Part shown: positions 49,071 to 58,600 of the stretch, in pieces
How positions within the stretch are numbered: position 1 is the first letter of the stretch
Layout of the letters: each line of letters starts with the position of its first letter
From: Cafeteria roenbergensis
Taxonomy: Eukaryota; Sar; Bigyra; Bicosoecida; Cafeteriaceae
Length of the DNA stretch: 64,000 nucleotides
Direction: 5' to 3'
Assembly (NCBI GenBank): GCA_008330645.1
Contig: VLTN01000004.1
Location: forward strand, 62,001 to 126,000
Notes under the pieces: model-generated
Told to the model about the DNA's origin: nothing
The model's input: only the letters and a program-made list of their open reading frames with translations
The model's database searches: none
Translations under genes and position numbers: made by a program

Positions 49071-51200
49071 ATGGAGGGGACCAGCGTCGCAAGAGACATC
49101 TTGGTGTCCGTCATCATCCCGGTGCACAACAGCTCGGCCTACCTCGACGAGTGCCTCGAAAGCGTCGCTGCCCAGACGCACCGGCCGGTTCAGGTGAGCG
49201 GCGGCGCCCATTCCCGGCCGCGCCCACAATGCCCGCCGACTTGCAGTTGCAGGCCACAGTGCGTGCGCTAAGCCAGGCAGCGGTGGCAGTTGTCTGCACG
49301 CTTGCCCGCGCAGGTGGTGGCGTTCGATGACTGCTCGACCGACGACTCGCTGTCCAAGCTTGCGGAGTGGAAGGCGCGAATCGACAGGCTCGATGGGATG
49401 TCATGTGTCGTGCTCTCTGGGGCGGCCCAAGGCCAGACGCGCGCTCGGGGCGCTGGCTTCGGACGCAACCGCTGCGTGGAAGCGAGCAGCGGCTCCGTGC
49501 TTGCGATGCTGGACTCGGACGACGCGATGGAGCCCCGCCGCCTGGAGCTGCAGCTGGAGCTGCTCCTCGCTGAGGAGGCCAAGGGCGGTGCGGTGGCCCT
49601 GCCTGTCTCCGCCTGGGGCCCCGGCGAGGCGTCGGCCGCCTCGTCGTCGGCCCCGGCGCCCCAGCCCGGCGCTGCCGCCAACGGCGCGTCCTCCTCCTCC
49701 TCCTCCTCCTCCTCCTCCTCCTCCAGCGCGCCATGCGCTGCTGCTTCGGATGACGCCCGCGCCGCCTCGCCGCCGCTAGTGCTGGTTGGCGCGCAAGTGA
49801 CGCGCGTACCCGCCGGCTCCACGGCCAAGTACACAGCGTGGATTAACGAGATGCCGGCTGCCGAGCTGTGGCTGCAGCAGTACCGCGAGGTGACGCTGGT
49901 GCAGCCCACGTGGATGCTGCGGCGCGCTGCCTTCCTGGCCGCGGGCGGGTACGGAGTGGAGGCGCTGCCGCCCTCAGAGGCCCCCAGTGCGGCGGCGGCC
50001 GAGGCGGCGGCGGCCGGCGCCATCCACCGGCCATTTCCAACGCGCGCCTGCATCGACCCCGGGCTCTGCTTGCCTGGGGCTGTGCGCGCCGCCTCCCTGC
50101 GCGTGCTTTGCGCTGGCATCGCCGCCTTCAACCGGTTCGCGGCAGCGCACTTTGACACTCGCCTCAAGGAGGCGGCAGCGCCGGCGGGGGCTGGCAGGAG
50201 AGCCAGGGGGCGCAAGCAGCGCAAGCGCGGGAGGCCGGGGCCGGAAGGGGAGCCCGAATCCAAACGCGCCGCCTCCGGGGACGAGGCCGGGCCAGCGCAG
50301 GCGCCGCCACCGGCCGCTGCCGATGCTGCCGCTGCCGATGCTGCCGCTGCCGATGCTGGCGGGGTGAAACTTGCAGCGGCAGTTCAAGCAGCCGCCGACA
50401 CCGCGGGGGCGAGCGGTGGCGGCTCCGCACCTGGCCCGACAGGCACGGCTGGCGATGCCGCTGCAACGCCGGCTGCTGGCTCGGTGGGGGCGAACGCGGG
50501 CGCGGGCGCGGGCACGGGCACGGGTACAGGCGCTGCGGCTGCCCTGCGCAAGCGGTCGGCCCGCGTGCAGTTTCCGGAGGACCTGCTCTTCGTGCACTGC
50601 CTGTGGGCGGCGGGGGGGCGGCCCGCCAGGGTGGACGAGCCGCTGGTGCGGTACCGATGCACCCCGGGAAGCGTTTCCTGGAACATTCCGAGAAGGGCAC
50701 TCCTGGCCGTCAAAGCCGCCGCCTTTGAGGTGCGAGAGCTTGGCCTGCCGGGGCCGCTGGGAGCCGAGGGCGTCGGAGGCGGGCACGGCTGGGAGCAGCT
50801 GACGCCAGAGTCGCAGGCCCGCGCGGTGGAGTGCGCGGCCCGCGCTGCCGCCGAGGCGGCCGCCCCTGCTCGCCCCCTGGCTGGCGGCTTCAGCGTGTGG
50901 AGCGCGGGCCGAGACGGGTCGCAGTTCATGGCCTCGCTGTCGCCAGAGGCGCTGGCGCTCGTTCGGTGCGCCGGGGACGTGGACCCCAAGAAGATTGAGG
51001 CCCGCTTCGTCGCCGTCACGCCCGGGTTTCAGCCGGGCGCCGCGGTGGTGAAGGTGCCTGTGATTCCAGTGGCGGAGATGGAGGCGCCCGTCGTCACCTG
51101 CGTGGTGCTGACGTCGGGGTCAGAGTTCGAGAAGGGCCTTGGCGCTTGGATGCGAGCGAGGGGTGCGCTGCGTGGTGCTGACGTCATCCACATGGCCTGA
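49071..51200 (+). CDS. B3GNTL1: B3GNTL1-like family 2 glycosyltransferase
   Basis: Exons 49071-49193 and 49314-51200 join in phase 0 to 669 residues (human B3GNTL1 is 361). The GT-A fold begins VSVIIPVHNSSAYLDECLES, then FDDCSTDDS and the DxD-type MLDSDDAMEPRRLELQ. The conserved block YTAWINEMPAAEL with a following QPTWMLRRAAF matches human YTRWINQLTPEQL and MPTWFCSRAWF. The catalytic PEDLLFVH (human PEDLLFFYEH) lies at about 50,575. The C-terminal lobe ends VLTSGSEFEKGLGAW...DVIHMA. A (TCC)12 tract (49,689-49,724, poly-Ser) and an Ala/Gly-rich insertion of about 160 residues (50,090-50,540) separate the two halves. The acceptor specificity of B3GNTL1 is not established in any organism I know of. 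No signal peptide is seen. Confidence 0.88.
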
Positions 51201-51374
51201 GATGCGACCAAACCGGCGGTTGCGCCAGCGAGCGAGATGGCGACGGAGGGTGCGTGGGCAGTGCGCGCGCCTGCATTCTGCCGCAAACACAACATTGTCG
51301 CTCGCACTGCAGCACCGCGCCGGCTCAGGACACACTGCCGGTCACGGCGCCGGGCGCAGCGGTCGCCGCCGGCG

Positions 51375-52064
51375 CTAGCCCTGCCCGGCCTCGGCGCCCC
51401 CGCCACCGGGCCCGCCCGCCTTCCCCGCTGCGCGGGACTGCCCCTTAAGCGCCTCCTCGTTGAGGTGCCACGCCTGCAGCGCCACCCCTCCCAGCTCCTC
51501 GGCCAGCTCGCGGGTCATGTGCGCCCCGCCCACCAGGCCGCCCGCCAGCCGGTACTTTCCCCGGTAAAAGTGGACCTGGTCGCGCAGGGCGTTCCAGTCG
51601 TGATCCTGGAAGTCCCCGAGGTAGATGGCCTTGTCGCCCTTCCAGTCCTCCTCGTTGAGGCTGCCCTTGGTGAGCGCGCGGCTGCTGTCGCGGGCGGCGA
51701 AGATCTTGTACGGGCCGTCGGGCCCGTAGAACCGGGCGCCAGCGGTCACGTCAAACACCTCTCCTCCGATCGCAAGGAGGAGAGGCAGCCCCTCGTCCGT
51801 GCCGTTGTATGCGGCCAGGTCGTCCTTGGTGAACCAGCGCAGCGACGCCGGAACAAACTGCATGACAGCCTCCGAGCCGGCCAAGCTCCCCGAGGCTAGT
51901 CGCCTGAAGTACACAGGGCACGGCCCCAGTGCCCCGGTGGGCCAAAAGGCGGCCGCCAACAGCCCCGCCACGGCCACGCCTGCGACAGGCACCGAACGGC
52001 AGAATGGGGGGCCGCTGCGCGGTCACGCACGGCGGTGAAACCTCGCGGGCACCGCAACGGCCAT
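51375..52064 (-). CDS. CYB5D2: Neuferricin-like MAPR heme-binding protein (CYB5D2 family)
   Basis: Exons 52031-52064 and 51375-51979 on the minus strand give 212 residues. The donor is GTGCGT rather than the usual GTGAG, so exon 1 is a little less secure. An N-terminal hydrophobic segment (VAVAGLLAAAFW) acts as signal anchor. Residues ~55-115 form the cytochrome-b5-like MAPR domain: RWFTKDDLAAYNG, LLAIGGEVFDVT, GPYKIFAARDSSRALTKGS. The conserved tyrosine of GPYKIF is the heme-ligand position of MAPR proteins. A following WNALRDQVHFYRGKY segment resembles the neuferricin helix after the heme domain. Relatives include neuferricin, neudesin and PGRMC1, membrane-associated or secreted heme/steroid-binding proteins. 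The tail is Gly/Ala-rich. It is convergent with B3GNTL1. Confidence 0.82.
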
Positions 52065-52603
52065 ACAGGTGGTGTGCGAGCAGGCATTCCAGGCGCGCGA
52101 TTGGGCGTGCTCACCCAACACAGCGCCCGCGCAGACGCGCTTGGTGCAGCACCCGGCCGCCTCAGCTGATCCAGGAAGCGGCCGCGGCGCCTCGGGGACT
52201 GCGCCGGGGTCTCCGCCGACGCTTCCTGTGTCCGCGGGTTTCCGCCTGCGGACGGCCATGGCCAGGTTCCTGACCGCCCGTCGGTGACGGGCGCGCTGAG
52301 GGGCTTGAGCCGGGCGGAGGAGGGGCTCTGCAGACGCAGCCGCCAAGGCGCCCGCAAGCGACAGCAGAGCCCTGCTGGCAACACTCGAGCTGTGTCCTGC
52401 CGCGTCGTTCCACGCGGCTGCCGGCGCACCCGAGGGCCTCGTCGCGCCCGCGCTCGGCTCCCTGCCCCGTGCGCTGGAGCACCGCCACTGCCGCCAGGCT
52501 TGGAAGGACTCCGAGCGCAAGGCGCCCCCGGTGCTGGCGAGAGCGCGCCTAGGCGGTTGCTGCCCGCCGGTGCCGCGAGCCACAGGCGCCGCCTAGCCTG
52601 CCC
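52065..52603. promoter_or_regulatory. Divergent intergenic region, CYB5D2-like / DEP protein
   Basis: 539 bp between divergent start codons. The strand is open over long stretches but lacks any recognisable protein. It should contain both promoters. No defined motif was found. Confidence 0.35.
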
Positions 52604-55600
52604 ATGGCGGCTGAGCTGGACGACCGGTGGCAGTTTTCGCTGACGCGGCCCGAAAATGACCTGGAGTGGCAAAAGGTCGTCCACAAGGACCTCCTGAGCG
52701 GTGACGACCGCACATTTACCGGACTGCAATTTGCCAACTGGCTGGTCAAGGTGCGGCACTGCCGCACCATTGCGGAAGCCACCAAGCTCGGCGAGCTCTT
52801 GCGACAGCGCGACGTGCTCTTTCACGTTGCGTTCAAGGCGCGGTTCGTGGCAACGGACTCGCACCGCTACATTTTGCGCGCGGACCGTCCTTACGACGAG
52901 GAGCAGCCATACCATTTCGCGCAGTTCGGGCCCCTGGCGCTGCCGCCCTCGTACATTCTCTGCCGCACAAGCAGCTATGTTATGGGGCAGGTCTTTGCAA
53001 GCGAGGGGACGATAGTGCACAGCTCGCGGTACCTGGTGCTGGACCGCTCGGCCAGAGCCCTTCACGTTTACACGTCCAGCACATCCGGCGCCACGCGCCG
53101 CTCCATGCTCCTCGTTGGTGCCGGGACGGTCTTCACAATCACCACCCTGACTGCGGAGCGGCGCATGAAGGCCGCCGCGCAGGCAGCCTCCCGCGAAAAG
53201 CCGGCCGCGGCCGCGCCCTCGTCGGGGAATCTCCTCGTCGTGCCTGAGATGGGCAGGGACGCGCCTGGCCGCCAGGGCCCGAAGCCGGTCGACTCCCTGG
53301 CCCTCTACGACATGGGGGCCGTGGCCAGCGACTCCGGCTCGGACACTGGCGACGACGAAGTCGGGCGTGGCCGCCTCGCGGCTTCCCCAGACGCTCGCCA
53401 CAGCCTCCGGCGGGACCACGCCGTGGCCGCGCTTGCGGGCGATAGCGGCGGCACGGGCGGCACTCCCGCGGGCGCTGCAGCGGCAGGGTCCGGTGCGGAT
53501 CTGCACGACCCTTCCGGATCCGACACGGAGGGCGACGCAGACCTCTCAATCGTAATCCAAGCGACCAACCCGGACTACCGGCGAGTGTATTTCGCCACCA
53601 GCCGCCGGCGCCGGCGCGTGTGGCTGCGCGAGCTCCGGCGCACGGCAATGGACCAGGACCCTAAGGCCCGGTTCTCGCACTGCCAGCTGCGGCTGCACGG
53701 GCTGGGCATGCGATCGGGCGGCGGCAGCTCCCAGCGCCGCCCAGCCAGTCGCCGGGCGGGGGCGCCCTCCGACCGCGCCGCCCAGCGCGCCCACAACTCA
53801 AGCGCCCATGCTGCGGCCGGTCACGCCGCAGGAGCCACAGCCACCGACGACGACGCCGACGCCGACGACGCCGCCGAGGACGACGACGCGTTCAGCACGG
53901 CTCGCTCCCTTCGCGCCCCCATCGTGGGCCTGCGGCGGATGATGTCGCCCTTCGTCAGCGCCACTCCAGCGCAGCGGAGCGCGCAGGCGGCAGCAGTGGC
54001 GCCCCCCCGCCGCGCGGGCAGAGCCGACGCCTCCGCCCCTGGCTCCGGACTGGACGGCTTCCTCTCCAGCCGGCGAGTGGGCGGCTCGGCGTCGCCTCGG
54101 CGCCGCAGCAGCATGGTCGTGGACACAAACCCGATTCGCGCCCCCATGTCCCGCACCGCCGACAGGCAGCGCCGCCGCGCAAAGCGCGAGGCCAGGCTGC
54201 GCGAAAGCCGCTCGCGAGAGCTCGGAGACGCCACCTCCGCCCGGTCGCTGCGCGGGGGCACCTCGAGCCCTCTCTTTGCCGGTGATGGGAGCGTGATGGG
54301 CATCGGGGACGCCGCCGGCGTGCGCCGAGGCGGGGCCGTTCGCAGCGAGGCAGGGTGGGGCCGGTACGCTGGCAGCCCGGCCCCCAGCCCGCGCATCGTC
54401 GGGGTGGCCTTCGGCGCCGACGACTCGGCCTTCGAGCTTATGCAGAGCCCGAGCGGGCGGGCCGACGGCAGAGCCCACCTTTTGCGGCACAGCGCGTCCG
54501 TAGCGCTCAGCAGCGGTGACGAGAGCGGGTCCGCGTCCGAGGCTTCGGGAAGGGAGGGCGCGGGCGCGGGCGAGGGCCGTGATATCACCAGCAGGGCCAG
54601 TCGTAGGCGGCCGAACGTGCGGGCTGGGAGCCGCGAAAGGAGAGACATCGGTCTGCTTCACAGCGCTGCTGCGTCTGGCGCGACGGCTGACGCAGACGCG
54701 GCCGCAGCGGCCGCTGCGGCTGGCGGGTGGCGGCCTCACGGCGGCATCGCTGCTCCAGTGGGCGTGGCCGCGCCTCTCAGCGGCTCCGGCAGCCGCAGCG
54801 GCCCCGGCACCGCCACCGGCAGCGTCCGGGACGGAACTGTCGCCGGGGCGGCAGCGGCGTCATCTGGGGGCCGCGGCGGGCGGCTGGGCAGCGCGGACGA
54901 GGACGCTGGCTTCCTCGTCGGCTCGCAGCCCGATCAGACGCGCGCCCTTCCCACGATGGTGGGCACCCAGCTGGGCCCGGCGCCGCCGTCTCCGCATGCG
55001 CTGCCGCCTGGGGCCCTGGGGGCGGGCGCGGTCGGCGACGGCTTCCACCTCGGTGCCCGCCCCGGCGGCCAGGACATGGCCCAGCGAGCCATCGCGGGGC
55101 GGGTCGGCATGCCCATCGGCCGATCCACCGCCTGGGGTCGCGGTGCGGCTGGGGCCAGCTCCAGCCCGCCCTTCCACCCGCACTCGCTTCCCAGCATGCG
55201 CGGGCTCGTGACCGCTCCCGCAGCCGGCAGCCCCTCGGCCCTCGGGCCCGCTGCCTCGTTCAGGACCCCTCCGCCGTCGCCGCTGGGCAGGAAGGCAAGC
55301 CATTCGGGGGCCAGCGGCTTCGCAGGCAGCACTCTGCGCCCGCCCACGGGGCCGCTGCGCCCCAGCGCGTCGCCCGTGCTCACGCGCGCGGCATCGGTGC
55401 ACTCGGGGCTGCTGCGCCCCGCCGGCTCGCCTCTCACGACTGCCCCGCACACAGCCGCGGTCCCGGCTGCGACCATGCAGACCGCAGCGGCTGGGGACTT
55501 GCGGCTGCGGGCGCTGGAGCAGTGGCTGGACGACGCCGGCCTGTCTAGGCTCTATTTCGGATCCTTCCGGGCGCTGCTGAACGCAACTGGTTCATGGGCG

Positions 55601-58600
55601 GTTCTGAGCCCGCTGACCCACGCCACGCTGGACGTGGTGGGCGTGACCGTGCCGGAGCACCGCGCCTCCCTCGCCCGCACGCCGCTGCCTCCTGCGGCAG
55701 CAGCGCTCGCCCGGGACCCGGGAGCGAACAGGCACGCGCTGCTTGACCTCCTCGGCTGGCTGCCACAAGCCCCCACCATGGATCTGGCAGCCTTCGACCC
55801 GGACTTCGAGACGGTCGCCGCCGGCCCGAGGTCACACGCGAGGTCTGGGCGCAGGGAGGCTGACTCGGGACAGGGGGCGACCGGGCCCCGCGACGGCTCG
55901 GCGGCGCGTGCAAGCGTGGCCGAGGCTGCCGGAGCACCCGGCGGCTCCGCCAGCGAGACGGCTCCGGACCTTGCAGCCCGGCAGACGGCCGCGCTTGACG
56001 TGCCTGCTTGCGCTGGCCCGCCCTCACCCGGGCCCCGGGCACCGCGCGGCTCCTTCGACGGCACCTCCCTCTCCCGGTCAACGCTGACCCTGGACACTCG
56101 CGGCGGCCCCGCACACGCCCTGACAGCCAGCGCCACCGCCGACACGGCGGCGCCCGCCCCTCCCGCGATGCCCGCCACAACCCGGCCCCGCGGAAACACC
56201 ACGGGCTGGGCGGGGCCACCAACCACGCGCCACGCGGGGGAGGTCCCGCTCTCCGTGGACCTGCCTCGGCGGGCGGAGGCGCCGGTGGGCGAGCCGTTGG
56301 GCTCTGCGGCCGGCACTGGCTCAACGTCGGACCGCCTCCTGGGGCTCATCAGAGCGGAAGGCAGCCCCGCCTCGCTGGAGGACGTCGACTTTGCCGTGAC
56401 GCCCGTCCCGAGCAGCATGCTTGACCCGGCATCGCCCTCCCGCCGAGTCCCGTCCTCGGGGCTCGCCGCTGCCCTCTCGCGAGCAGGACCGGAGCGGACC
56501 GTCAGCACAGGCGCTGCGTCCCAGCGGTGCGTTGGGCCGCTTCGCGCAGATCGCCCCGCTGCACCCGCTGCTGGCGAGCGCAGGGTCTTGCAGGACAAGA
56601 CGGGCGGGAGCGCCTCGCTCTCCGCGTCGCCGTCGGCGCCAGACTCGCTCTCCACGGCCAGCCGCGGCGGGGGCGACGGGCTGCCCTCTGGGCGACGCGC
56701 GGGCCGGAAGGGGCGTGCCGAGCCAACGGGGCAAGCAGCGTCGGACGACGGCGAGGCGGGCCGCGCGCCGCTTGGCGACGACGAGACTGCGGCGGAAGCA
56801 GACGCGGCGTCGCTGTGTGCCTCCGGCGACAACCCGTGGTTTGAAGGGCTGGTGTTGGCCGGGGAGGGCGCCTACCCCGACCAGCGAACGCCGCCGCTGG
56901 TGCAGCCCGCCGTGCTGTCTGAGGGGACCGATTCGTCTGCGCGCCAGCTGCAGCTCAGCACGCTCGGCGGCAATTTTGCCAAGGCCCGCCGAGCGCTGTT
57001 CGGGTTCAACGTCGGGCAGGCGGTCGCCGCATACGTGAACGCCGCCATTGGTGCTGGGCCGGGCATCCAGGCTGCGATGCGGGCAATGCCGAGACGGCCC
57101 CGCGGCGTGGACGAAGCGAGCCAGCTTGCAGCCCAGTCGGACTTGCGCCGGGGGCTTCGAAGGAGCGCGGCCGTCCGCGCCTGGCGCAACGACGGCGCGG
57201 ACATGCACAGGACGCCGCTGGTGCGCCGAAGCCGGCGCCGCGCATCGCCTGCGGCAGCGCTGGTCGCGGCGGCTGAGTCGAGCGAGGCAGCGAGCGCCGC
57301 AGCTGGGACGGCCGTATCAGCTGCGACTCCGCCGCAGCTCTCTGCCGCCGGGCGGGGAGCAGGCGCCGCAAGCCCGCAGGCCCGCCCGGCGGTCGGCAGG
57401 GGAGCGCCCGCTTCCAGCGCAGCCGGCTCCACCCCAACCCGCCGCCAGGAGGAGCCGGGCTTCGGATCCGTCGAGGACAGCGAGGACGACCTGCTCGCCG
57501 CTGAGAACCTGGGGCGATGGGGGGAGATTGCAGCCAGAGACGGCGGCTCGCCCTCCATGCCGGACGCCGCCGCCGACGCCTTGGGAGTGAGGGCGGGCCC
57601 TCCCGTGCAGCCGGGAGCCAGCCGCACCCCGCTGCGATCGGGCAGCAGGTCTGGCGCTTCGCGCCGAGGCGGCGCGTCCGAGACAACTCCCCTCTTCGGC
57701 GGCCGGGGGACCTCGAGGGAGCCGGCCACGGATCCTAGGCCCGCTGCGGCCGCGGCTACGCCTCAGACTGGGCGGACCTGGGGCTCGCGCGCCGGGGCCA
57801 TGGCCGGGTACGGCTCCAGCGGCGTCACCCCGGGCGTCGCGTCGAGCGGAGTGTCCCCCGCCTCGGCGGCTGCAGCCACCGACTCGTCACCTTGGCCAGA
57901 CGCCTCGGAGGACCGCACGGTCTGGGGCGGAGTGGACTTTAGCCCAGACCCGCACCGCAGCTCGCACATGCGCCGGCTGTCCAGCTCAGGCTACGCAGAG
58001 TCGTCGAGCTGGAGGCCCCCGGCCGGGGACCACGTCACGTCCCCGTCGGCGTGCAGCACGGTCAGCAACGAGTCCAGCGACGGCGGCAGCAGCACGCCAA
58101 GCCTCGCCGTGACCAAGGGGCGAAGGGGGAGCCGCGCCGACCTGCTGCTTGCGGGCGACGACCAGGTCTTCGGGGTCCTGCCCGGGGAAGCCGTGCGCTT
58201 CTCGGCCCCGCCGCTGGACTTCGGCCCCCAGCCCCGCGGCCAGGGTTCGTCCGGTGCGCCCCACGGGGGGGCAGGGGTCGCTGCACCGCACGGCGAGGAG
58301 TCGACCCCCAGCGCGGATCTGCACGCTGCTGCACGCGCCCAGGCACCCGCTCACGGCCACAGCGCGACGTGCCCGCCAGCCCAGCGGCGGCAGTCCCAGT
58401 CCCGGGTGGCGCATTTTCTGCCGCTGCGCCGCTCGTCCGACGCCGAGGCCGCCATTGGAGCCGATGCGGGAGCCCACGCGAGCGTTCGTGGCGAGGCAGC
58501 AGCCTTGGGTCCGGTGCAGGCAGCGGCCTCGCCGCCGCCCTCAGCGTCGCCTCTCCTGGCCTCTCCCCGGCCCTTGACTCCTGTCCGCTCCATGGGCAGC

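Noticed and set aside
51896-53506. Minus-strand open frame across the CYB5D2/DEP divergent region
   Set aside because: It overlaps the first exons of two supported genes antisense and has no recognisable domain.
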